Assembly (NCBI GenBank): GCA_964495595.1
Contig: CAZBWH010000005.1
Span: forward strand, 1-60,778
Direction: 5' to 3'
Origin: CALMFQ01 sp964495595
GTDB taxonomy: Bacteria; Pseudomonadota; Gammaproteobacteria; Burkholderiales; SCOH01
Length of the DNA: 60,778 nucleotides
How positions within the stretch are numbered: the first letter of the stretch is position 1; each line of letters starts with the position of its first letter. Shown one piece after another: positions 1-6,615 of this stretch. Position numbers and translations under genes: made by a program. The notes under the pieces were generated by a model, which did not search any database, had not been told where the DNA came from, and was given only the letters and a program-made list of their open reading frames with translations.

Positions 1-66
1 TTGTTGAGCGCCAGATAGAACAGTTTGAGTAATGCGTCATCGCTGGGGAACGACCTGAGCTTCCCC
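1..66 (-). pseudogene. IS256-family transposase, C-terminal fragment running off the left edge
   Basis: Read on the minus strand, the first bases encode LRSFPSDDALLKLFYLALN. This resembles the conserved C-terminal block of IS256/Mutator-type transposases (SFPSD.ALLKL.YLA). The open frame extends back to an ATG at 146, but the residues encoded between about 66 and 146 do not resemble the family. The transposase is therefore probably 5'-truncated and joined to island DNA near here. The rest lies outside the window. The family assignment comes from motif recall only. Confidence 0.55.
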
Positions 67-129
67 CGGAATTTCGTCTGCCAAAGGTAACGTAAAATCG
101 AGGTTGCTTTTGAAAGGCAGGAAATGAAA

Positions 130-408
130 TTACCCACCAGCAGCATGACAGCGTGCGATGTTGCCCACGTGGTCATGGCCAAAGCGGTAATGCTGGCAGG
201 CGATGCAGAGAACAGGCTCGGCCTTCTGCTCATGCTCGTGGTCATTTGCGGCCAGCGCATGAATGATTTCGTCCTTGTGCGCCTTGAGCATTGCCGCCCA
301 GCGATTAACCGCGCCGGGATCGCCCGACACTCTCAGCGAGCCAGTAGACGAAACTGCCAGCGCCACACCTTCACCGGCTACCGCCTGAATGATCGCCGCC
401 GGGGTCAT
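130..408 (-). CDS. Small island protein with TubC-docking-like N-terminus and Cys-rich tail
   Basis: A 92-residue product whose ATG overlaps the stop of the upstream replication pseudogene (ATGA), so the two were translationally coupled. The N-terminal half (TPAAIIQAVAGEGVALAVS, later VNRWAAMLKAHKDEI) resembles the short TubC-docking-like modules often encoded beside primase genes in proteobacterial islands. The C-terminus has a CxxC...C pattern (CIACQHY, then RCHAAGG) suggesting a small zinc site. The gene ends close to the transposase fragment, so its last residues may be created by the junction. Function unknown. Confidence 0.55.
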   Translation of the reverse strand: MTPAAIIQAVAGEGVALAVSSTGSLRVSGDPGAVNRWAAMLKAHKDEIIHALAANDHEHEQKAEPVLCIACQHYRFGHDHVGNIARCHAAGG

Positions 409-2097
409 AGCTCGATCTCCACGAAGCCGGGATCAGCATCGCCGCCCGTTACCGCCGTTACCCCGTTACCGTCATCGAAAAACGTGTTTTCATTCCAGTT
501 ATGTATTTTTTCCGGGTTAGGTGGGTTAGACGGGTTAGGGTGTTGATTAGTAACGATTTTATCGCCTAACCCAGATTCTAACCCGTGGGTTAGACGGGTT
601 AGGTTAGGCTGGTCGCTGCTGTCTAGCCTGTCATTCCTAACCTGTCTAACCTGCTGGGTTAGAATTGGGTTAGGCAATTTTTCCTTTGCAGAACAATCAC
701 CTAACCCACCTAACCTGTCTAACCCGGTTTTTACGTCATCGCCGGGTAAAACTCGAAACGCCCGAACATTGCCGCCATTAATCCATGTCTGCTTGCCCTT
801 GGTCGGATTGGCGCTATCCCTTCCGGTCAACCATCCCGCCGCTTCCAGTACATCCAGCCCGCGCCGCAGATCAAACCCGGCCAGCGCCTCTTTCATGCCG
901 CCATGGGTGAACAGATACACCCGGCCCTTGTCGCTGTCCTCATACCAGCCGGCGCGGTCGCGGATGCCGGTGCTGGTTTCGCCGTTGATGTGGAAGCCGC
1001 CATTAGCGATATGGCAAGGTTTGAGCAAGGGTGCAGCGAAGGCGCTGGATAACGTCAACGTCAGCAGCGGATTGCCGGGTGCATAGCTCGCCACGCTATC
1101 CGACCATGCCGCCAATGCGCCGCGCCGCTCGAACAAGCCGGATGAATGCAGCACGCCATCCTGTAAAGCGACGTCAATTTCATCATTGGCCGGGGCAAAG
1201 TAGCGGTCAGGCATCAGATAGCCGCCGCCGTGCCAGCCCAGCTTGGTTGCCGCCAATACTTCACGCTTCGGGTGCTGCTTCTGGATGTAGCGCAGCAGGC
1301 TGCTTTTGGCGTCGGGGTCAGGCTCTGCGCCCATATCCAGCAACATGCTGCGCAACTCGATACCGTCGCCCGACAGCAGCGCCATTGGCATCGCCCATTC
1401 TTTCCAGCGGCTCAACGTGTCTTTCAGCCTGAGCAAGCGCCCGAAGTTGCGCCCAACGTCGTCGCGGGTGATGGCCAGCACATGCAGCGGCGTGCAGATG
1501 AAGGTATCGATGGGCACAATGCTTGCGGCCATCGGGTGCAGTAACCGCCGCCAGCAGCGCCGGATAGGTGCCGGTCTTTGCTCTGCCGGTGTAGTAATCC
1601 AGTTCAGCCACAAAGCGCAGCGCCAGCAGGTCGGGCATGTTCGATTCATCCAGCACCCCGCGATGCTTGAGATAGCGCGAACCGATGCAATCGCCGGTCA
1701 ACGCCGCCGAACGGCTCCACAGCTTGCCCAGCTTGAACAGGCGCTGTTCGATCTCGGCTTGGCTCAGTTCATTGCGCAGGATCGCCAGCGTTTGACGGGT
1801 GACGGCCACCGCCTCGGACGGCAGGCGCAGATAATCGGCCAGCCATGCGAGTGCCTGCTTGAAGTCATCGCCGCGCCACTGCATCAGCAACGCCAGACCA
1901 TCGCCGCCATCGGGGTTGCAGCGAGAACAGATAAAGCCGCCACGCTGCTGGAAGTCGGTAAAACGGTAACGGTCTTTGCCGCCACAGAAGGGGCATGGGC
2001 CATGCTTGCCGGTCAGGAAGCGGTCAGGCACCCCAGCAGCCAGCAGGATCGCCGGCCAGTTGCCGCGTGCGGATTGCAGGAGGTGGTTAGCGTTCAT
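405..2097 (-). pseudogene. Island primase / DUF927 replication protein, broken by two internal deletions
   Basis: The N-terminal part (start ATG 2097) begins MNANHLLQSARGNW and has a CHC2-type primase zinc finger, CPFCGGKDRYRF...FICSRC. Its frame is lost at about 1510-1530. The reading frame that continues (405 to about 1530) encodes the start of a DUF927 superfamily-3-like ATPase: TFICTPLHVLAITRDD, LGWHGGGYLMPDR, and GNPLLTLTLSSAFAAPLL. The expected Walker A should follow at GGFHINGETSTG, but the next residues are IRDRAGWYEDSDKG, which resemble the C-terminal domain of the same proteins. The ATPase core is therefore missing (junction near 962-970), as is the Toprim/linker region between the two parts. 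The 3' end contains the GGTTAG/CTAACC array. Replication function is almost certainly lost. Confidence 0.8.
515..724. repeat. Alternating GGTTAG/CTAACC repeat array
   Basis: Within 210 bp there are eight GGTTAG hexamers (starting 515, 524, 533, 588, 597, 602, 657, 668) and seven CTAACC hexamers (566, 578, 637, 646, 701, 710, 719). They lie in alternating blocks of 3, 2, 3, 2, 2 and 3, and many neighbours are exactly 9 bp apart. Adjacent blocks are mutually complementary, so they can form a series of hairpins on single-stranded DNA or RNA. The array lies in frame inside the 3' end of the broken replication gene, where it encodes an N/L/T/R-rich linker. An iteron-type origin or protein-binding role is inference. 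Confidence 0.85.
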
Positions 2098-2500
2098 GCT
2101 TACCTGCCTTTTCCGCCAGCTCTTCAAGCCGGTCATTCATACCGCTCACAAGCACGGTTGCAGCATCGAACAGCGCCCCCTCGATATTTTGATTCAGCAG
2201 TGGCGGTTCTTCGTTGGCAATCGCCTCACGGTGGGCGTCCAGCACGCGCAACAGGCCATGCAGGCCGCTGACTGTGCGGTGTAGTCTGGCGATATCCAGC
2301 TCGCTGACTTCGGTCTTGCGGAGAAAGTCGGCATGTTTCGTCCACGGACACAGCGAACCAATCAGCGGTTCGGTGTTGGTAGTTTCAGCCTGGCTATCGG
2401 TGGCAGTTGCCGAAGGTTCGCCGGTCGGCTGCTGGTTGTCCTGCTGCTGGTTGGTGGTCTGATTGGTTTGTTCGGTTTGAACGTGATTGTGCTTAGGCAT
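2087..2500 (-). CDS. Hypothetical island protein, Gln/Thr/Asn-rich N-terminus
   Basis: About 137 residues. The ATG at 2500 is chosen because AAAGGGCAACCC lies directly upstream; a longer frame to 2572 has no comparable site. Residues 1-45 are low complexity (repeated Q, T and N). The C-terminal half, from about residue 60, is predicted helical (LDIARLHRTVSGLHGLLRVL) and could be a small coiled coil. It overlaps both the upstream gene (to 2493) and the primase remnant (start 2097), so it sits in a tightly packed operon. I do not recognise the family. Confidence 0.6.
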   Translation of the reverse strand: MPKHNHVQTEQTNQTTNQQQDNQQPTGEPSATATDSQAETTNTEPLIGSLCPWTKHADFLRKTEVSELDIARLHRTVSGLHGLLRVLDAHREAIANEEPPLLNQNIEGALFDAATVLVSGMNDRLEELAEKAGKHER

Positions 2501-2813
2501 GGGTTGCCCTTTCTGTTTGATTTGAGAGAAAAACCAGCCGGGCCATAGCGGCCTTGGCTGGGGTTGCCACACGATTCATTGAGAAGTTGAAACGGGTGGG
2601 GGCGCTCTCAACGGCAAACAGACCGTCCGGGGCATTACTGCTACCCGACACCCCCGCAAACGGCAGGCAGCCAGCGCCCATGCGCAAGCCGCCGGAAATC
2701 TGACGGGAAGATGCGCCTTGCTGAAACTTCACGGCCAAGGCAAACCGCTGTTTGATTGAGAGAGAGCCGCGATTATCAGCCGCCACTGATAGGGCTGTAA
2801 AGGTCAGGCGCAT
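2493..2813 (-). CDS. Hypothetical small island protein
   Basis: 106 residues. The ATG at 2813 overlaps the 3' end of the upstream HTH gene (stop at 2804), and the stop overlaps the next ATG at 2500, so translation is coupled on both sides. The sequence contains a Gly/Ser-rich stretch (GVSGSSNAPDG) and ends in MARLVFLSNQTERATHA. It recalls short proteins encoded near alpA/primase genes in P4-like islands (Ash/Icd-like), but I cannot confirm that family. Function unknown. Confidence 0.5.
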   Translation of the reverse strand: MRLTFTALSVAADNRGSLSIKQRFALAVKFQQGASSRQISGGLRMGAGCLPFAGVSGSSNAPDGLFAVESAPTRFNFSMNRVATPAKAAMARLVFLSNQTERATHA

Positions 2814-3046
2814 TGTTTCGCCTCCGGCAGCAGCACATAGATGGCAACGCCGGGATGTTTGCGCCCGAAGTCGTCATCACCCGATTGGCGGATGGTGTCG
2901 ATTTGATAACCCCTCTCGCGCAACTCCTTGATGCGAGCGGCAGGCATCATGACGTTGTAACGGCTGCGCAGGCTGAATGTGCTTTGTGGGCCTTCACGCA
3001 AGGCATGCAGGACGCGCTTTTGCTGCTCGGTGGTGGTGGAGTCCAT
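2804..3046 (-). CDS. Winged helix-turn-helix-like small DNA-binding protein
   Basis: About 80 residues from the ATG at 3046 (MDSTTTEQQKRVLHALREG), preceded by AAGGTGG. The pattern RVLHALREGPQSTFSLRSRY, then MPAARIKELRERGYQIDT, fits a compact winged helix: helix, turn, recognition helix, and a strand ending in VAIYVLLP. Such proteins are common downstream of the excisionase-like regulator in integrative elements. Predicted role: transcriptional control within the island. Confidence 0.6.
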   Translation of the reverse strand: MDSTTTEQQKRVLHALREGPQSTFSLRSRYNVMMPAARIKELRERGYQIDTIRQSGDDDFGRKHPGVAIYVLLPEAKQCA

Positions 3047-3056
3047 GACGGCCACC

Positions 3057-3311
3057 TTACTCAGCTTGGCTAGCCGGCTGCTGCTGGCGCACCCATTCAA
3101 AGAACTTGGCCTCATCGATCAGCACACGGCGGCCAATGCGAATGATTGCGCCGGCCTCAATCAGGCCATTGCCGGGCTTGGTGCCCTCGTGGGTAATTCT
3201 CGGTTCGGCTTTGAAAATCAGGCCCCGCATGGCGGCCTGAGTGAATGCGGCGTTATCGCCGCAGAATTGTGGGATGGTTTTAAGTTGATTTGTCTGCATT
3301 GCTGCGCCCAT
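3057..3311 (-). CDS. AlpA/excisionase-like small DNA-binding protein
   Basis: The C-terminal half (GLIEAGAIIRIGRRVLIDEA, then KFFEWVRQQQ) is the typical end of AlpA/Xis-like helix-turn-helix proteins, which read DNA near att sites or activate integrase. Two starts are possible: ATG 3311 with AGAAAG just upstream, or ATG 3299 (MQTNQLKTIPQF) with a weak site. It is the first gene of the packed block reaching down to 130. Predicted role: excision/transcription regulator of the island. Confidence 0.6.
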   Translation of the reverse strand: MGAAMQTNQLKTIPQFCGDNAAFTQAAMRGLIFKAEPRITHEGTKPGNGLIEAGAIIRIGRRVLIDEAKFFEWVRQQQPASQAE

Positions 3312-3438
3312 TTTCTTTCTGCGCTTGGTTGCGCTGGTTGGTAATGGGCGAAGATTGGAGAATGCAACGGTGATGCAGCAAGCCGGCAAGTGCTAGATCA
3401 AGCGCTGGCGCGGCTCCGGGGGGCATTTTGGCAAGGGA

Positions 3439-4062
3439 TCAATATCTTTGCGGTTGAGCCTTGCCATTTTTGTATTGGGTAACACTTGTGCGTACGGTCT
3501 TTGGGCTGAGCGGCTTAAACCGGGATCGAGCAACTTTGAGCAACTCCCCAATCCTTTGTCGTGATACCCCATATTTTTTCGCTAGCCGCGACTGGGTTTC
3601 CCCCGTCTCGCTTTCAATTAGGAGCTGTCGAAGGGCTGCGTCGTCAAATCGTATCACCTTGCTTTTATTATCAGGGGCATGGTCGTTGCTGCTTGGTTTT
3701 GTCGCCGATGCTTCGCCGATCAGCATTGATTCCAGTCGCATAAGCTCTGCATACGTGATGCGTAGATGCTCATAACTCACCTCACTGGAAATGCTAAAAA
3801 CCTCTTTACCATCAAGACTAAACACGCCATGAACCACGGTACTACCGCGCGACTCAATTTCCAATAAATATCTTGGCGGGACGACGTATAGCCCGCACAG
3901 ATCAACATTTTCGTGTTTGGTAAGCGAACGAGCTTCACCAGTTACGGCTGTGCAAATAAGTACATATCCAGCAATTGCGGCACGTATCAATCCACGGTCG
4001 CCAACAGGCTTTCCCAGTCGGCACAGCTCTTGCGATGCCTCGTCTAGGCTTAGAAACGACAT
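3439..4062 (-). CDS. Hypothetical protein with C-terminal helix-turn-helix
   Basis: About 207 residues, starting at MSFLSLDEASQELCRLG. The start is chosen for AAAGGGAG just before ATG 4062; the frame is open further upstream to 4152. The N-terminal 130 residues are an unrecognised domain. The C-terminus contains ETQSRLAKKYGVSRQRIGEL, a Hin/resolvase-type HTH, followed by a basic tail (KTVRTSVTQYKNGKAQPQRY). Base composition is more AT-rich than the flanking island genes, suggesting a separately acquired gene. Possible island regulator or accessory factor. Confidence 0.6.
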   Translation of the reverse strand: MSFLSLDEASQELCRLGKPVGDRGLIRAAIAGYVLICTAVTGEARSLTKHENVDLCGLYVVPPRYLLEIESRGSTVVHGVFSLDGKEVFSISSEVSYEHLRITYAELMRLESMLIGEASATKPSSNDHAPDNKSKVIRFDDAALRQLLIESETGETQSRLAKKYGVSRQRIGELLKVARSRFKPLSPKTVRTSVTQYKNGKAQPQRY

Positions 4063-4194
4063 GCACTCCCTTTCGTGCATTCCCTTGAATGGATCGCCGC
4101 GCCAGCCGGGCAAGGGTTCCCGGTTTTCGATTGGCCGATCTAGGCGCGGCAAAACTTGTGATTACTGTCGGCAGCCTTGGCTGTCGATCAGGTG

Positions 4195-4419
4195 TCAATT
4201 CCATTCACTGCGCAGCTCCTGCTGTACCGCCAAACCGTCGCGGCCTTCAAACAAGGGCTGCTGCTTGAGCTGGCCGAAAAACGTATCAAAGCCCGTGCCG
4301 CCCGCCACTGTTGCGCCGGCCTGCTTGTGGGCCAGATATTCCGCGAAGTCGATTACCTCCGACAAAAGCGGCTCCGGCAGTTGCCGCGCCAGTTCAATCA
4401 ATCGTTCCGCATTGCTCAT
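4195..4419 (-). CDS. DUF2281/VapB-like antitoxin, apparently without a toxin
   Basis: 74 residues, beginning MSNAERLIELARQLPEPLLS and continuing EVIDFAEYLAHKQ. This is the pattern of DUF2281-type antitoxins (LPE.LL.EV.DFIE.L..K). In complete modules a PIN or RelE-type toxin follows within a few bases. Here the next downstream gene is the HTH protein ending the 3439-4062 block, and no toxin-sized frame is seen between. It lies 28 bp downstream of the integrase, on the same strand. It may be a solitary anti-addiction gene. Confidence 0.6.
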   Translation of the reverse strand: MSNAERLIELARQLPEPLLSEVIDFAEYLAHKQAGATVAGGTGFDTFFGQLKQQPLFEGRDGLAVQQELRSEWN

Positions 4420-4447
4420 GGTTGTGCTCCCTTCAATGTTTGGCGGA

Positions 4448-5551
4448 TTACCCCGCCTTGTCTTCGGCCTTCTTGTTCATATTGGCAAACAGCATATCCG
4501 CCGCCTTGCCGGTTGCTGCTGCCTTGTGTGATTCCAGCAAGTGGCTATATCGCTTCGCCATTGCCAACGTCTTGTGGCCCAGCACATCCGCCACGGTGCG
4601 GATATCCGAGCCGGACATGACAAGAAACGAGCCCACGGTATGGCGCATGTCATGCCGCCGCACCTTCTCCAGTCCCGGCAGCTTGGCCCGCACACGTCGC
4701 CAGAGCGAATCAAACACTGCGTGATCCTTGGCCTTGCCGGTAGGTGGGAAAACCATTTTCGAATCGATGCGCCGCACTTTGGCATAGGCCCGCATTGCTT
4801 CCAGTGCTGGCCCGACCAGATGCAAAGATCGCTTTTCCCCGTTTTTGGTCTTGCCCAACAGGATCAGTTCCCGGTCTAGCTGTACCTGTTTCCACGTCAA
4901 CGATTCCACTTCGCCGCAGCGTGCGCCGGTTGTCAGCAGCAACAGCATGAACAGATAGAAGTCCTCGCGCCCTGTAGCCTTGCATGCATCCAGCACGGTG
5001 ATTACCTGCTCTTGATCCAGAAACACTTCGCGCCCGTCGCTCTCTTTGAACTTGGCGACACGATGCACAGGATTAGATTCCAGCCACGCCAAATACTTAA
5101 CGCCGTACTGGCAGGCAGACGACAGCGCCATCAGATACCGGTTCACCGTCGGCCCCGAGCGGGTAGCGCCATCCTTGCGGCCTTCAATCTGCGTGGCCTT
5201 CAACTTGTCGCGATACTCGCCAATGAGCGTAGGCTCCAGCTTGTCCAGAGTGATATGGCCCAGCTCCGCCACCCACCAGCCAAGCTGCCGCATGGTCTTG
5301 TCGGCATCCTTGTTGTTGTCGCGCAGGAATGGCTCGTACTTCTTCACCAGCTCCGCCAATGTGTGGCGCTTGGCTACCGATCCCTTGAAGTAGCGGCCTT
5401 CCTTGATTTCCGCTTCTTTTGTGGCGGCCCATGCCTTGGCATCAGTTAGGCGGTCAAACGTGGCGGTTTCGGTCGGATAGCCTTTCTTCCGAACCTTAGC
5501 CCGGTAGGTGGTCTTGCCGTCAGCGGTGATGCGTTTTTCGATGCTCGCCAT
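4448..5551 (-). CDS. int: Tyrosine recombinase / phage-type integrase
   Basis: 367 residues. An N-terminal Arm-binding/SAM-like part (MASIEKRITADGKTTYRAKV) is followed by a core-binding domain and a C-terminal catalytic domain. Catalytic residues are visible as R in LLLTTGARCGEVESLTW, H-x-x-R in RRHDMRHTVGSF, H in VADVLGHKTLA, and nucleophile Y in MAKRYSHL. AAGGGGC precedes ATG 5551. The gene faces away from tRNA-Leu, with its start 381 bp from the tRNA 3' end, the usual layout for islands integrated into a tRNA. It should catalyse integration and excision at that site. Confidence 0.95.
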   Translation of the reverse strand: MASIEKRITADGKTTYRAKVRKKGYPTETATFDRLTDAKAWAATKEAEIKEGRYFKGSVAKRHTLAELVKKYEPFLRDNNKDADKTMRQLGWWVAELGHITLDKLEPTLIGEYRDKLKATQIEGRKDGATRSGPTVNRYLMALSSACQYGVKYLAWLESNPVHRVAKFKESDGREVFLDQEQVITVLDACKATGREDFYLFMLLLLTTGARCGEVESLTWKQVQLDRELILLGKTKNGEKRSLHLVGPALEAMRAYAKVRRIDSKMVFPPTGKAKDHAVFDSLWRRVRAKLPGLEKVRRHDMRHTVGSFLVMSGSDIRTVADVLGHKTLAMAKRYSHLLESHKAAATGKAADMLFANMNKKAEDKAG

Positions 5552-5932
5552 GATGCTGCCCCTTAATGTGGCTGGAACAATTCAGCATAGAATAGCACCA
5601 AACAGAAGACGAGGGATTTGCAATCCTGCGCCAATCGCATCGAAGTTATTGATGTATAACGACAAATAATTTTATTGCCATGAATAAGGGGCACTTGCGG
5701 GACATTGACCGTTGGTCAGCGATATTTTCAGGGGTATAAGACGGCGGAATCGGATCATTCAGCGATATGTCGATTTGATGCCGGTATTAGGTTTTGTCAG
5801 GCCGTGTCCCGGCGGGACAGTTGCGGGGCAATTGTTCCGGCGTGTTTTGGCTCAGTGTCCCGCCAGTGCCCCACGGACAGCTACGAACTGAATTGGCGGG
5901 GCACAAAACTCAACATAACCACTTGATTTTAT
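5552..5932. other. Integrase upstream / island attachment region without genes
   Basis: No credible gene is present; a short plus-strand frame at 5705-5926 has no ribosome site or homology I recognise. The stretch holds four TGTCCC/GGGACA hexamers and is AT-rich around 5640-5690. By position it should contain the integrase promoter and arm sites. The crossover core is expected at or overlapping the tRNA 3' end near 5933; the second att copy is not in the window. Confidence 0.6.
5699..5861. repeat. TGTCCC/GGGACA motif cluster, including a perfect palindrome
   Basis: Hexamers occur at 5699-5704 (GGGACA), 5805-5810 (TGTCCC), 5814-5819 (GGGACA) and 5856-5861 (TGTCCC). The central pair forms TGTCCCGGCGGGACA, a 6-bp-arm palindrome. 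Placement between int and the tRNA suggests binding sites for the integrase arm domain or the excisionase-like protein. That role is inferred, not shown. Confidence 0.5.
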
Positions 5933-6019
5933 TGGTGCCCGGAACCGGAATCGAACCGGTACAGCCGTAAGGCCGAGGGATTTTAAGTCCCTTGTGTCTA
6001 CCAATTTCACCACCCGGGC
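5933..6019 (-). tRNA. tRNA-Leu (anticodon UAA)
   Basis: The minus strand reads GCCCGGGTGGTGAAATTGG at the 5' end, an anticodon stem-loop with TAA between GGGACT and AATCCC, a long class II variable arm, and a T-loop GGTTCGATTCC. It ends in the acceptor complement CCGGGC plus ACCA. The length of 87 nt including encoded CCA fits a leucine tRNA. Its 3' end faces the integrase, making it the likely attB of the island. Confidence 0.95.
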
Positions 6020-6615
6020 GGGGGTTGCTAGAAGAAGAGCGAGGAGAGGTAAACCATGAAAACGCGCTGGCGCATCCTGATTACAATCCGGTCGCACGAC
6101 GTCATGCGCACTAGCAGCCTGTCGGGCTTGAGGCGGATCTGCTGCGCCAACGGGAGAAACGGGCCGTATTTCCCGCTCTCTCATTACACAGACCCGCTAT
6201 GCATCCCGAAAACGGGCAAATCTGCCCTCGTTTTCCCCACTCGACTCGCTAGGGTCGCTCAAGTCCGGCAGGTGGCTGGGAGCGGGACGGATTATCTTTG
6301 ATCGAATGCTAGAAATCAACCACCCGGACCGGTGATCGTGCCAAGACCTGATAACTCAGGGAGATACCGGCGTGAGGGTGAGTGCAGAACAATAGGCTCT
6401 ATCTGGCGCAAACAGATCAAGGCCACAGCCTTGACTCTGGTAGAGCCGGCTCATTGAATCCTGCGACCGGGCGGCTTTGATTGCATCAATCAAGTAACAG
6501 AAACTGCGGCCGATGGATTGCATTCGATGGCAGGGCCCTTTACGCTGTGCAATAGCTGCTTTCATCGACAGTGGCGCGGATACGTTTTCTTCTCCCTTCT
6601 GCAACGGATTTCTCC
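6020..6615. other. Intergenic region between tRNA-Leu and the SagB-like gene
   Basis: About 600 bp without a supported gene. It contains repeat copy A (6111-6283). The remainder (6284-6615) shows no recognisable gene remnant. Promoter elements for the tRNA (near 6020-6060, minus strand) and for the SagB-like operon (just before 6616) must lie here, but I cannot point to convincing hexamers. Confidence 0.5.
6111..6283. repeat. Dispersed inverted-end repeat, copy A (long form)
   Basis: This copy begins CTAGCAGCCTGTCGGGCTTG and ends near GCTCAAGTCCGGCAGGTGGC. The ends are imperfect inverted repeats (about 16 of 20 positions). It aligns along its length with copy B at 23911-24041 (shared blocks ATCTGCTGCGCCA, GGGAGAAACGGG, AAATCTG.CCTCGTTTTCCC, GTGGCTGGGAGC). 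It differs mainly by about 50 extra bases in the middle. A partial copy lies at 47344. It resembles a small non-autonomous (MITE/REP-like) element. Confidence 0.75.

Noticed and set aside
515..724. True telomere or linear-replicon end
   Set aside because: The hexamers alternate in orientation, are not a continuous tandem tract, and lie inside a coding region with genes on both sides.
515..724. CRISPR array
   Set aside because: The repeats are 6-9 bp, spacing is irregular between blocks, no spacers of uniform length, and no cas genes are present.
5705..5926. Small plus-strand gene in the att region
   Set aside because: No ribosome site, no recognisable product, and it overlaps the likely integrase-binding region.
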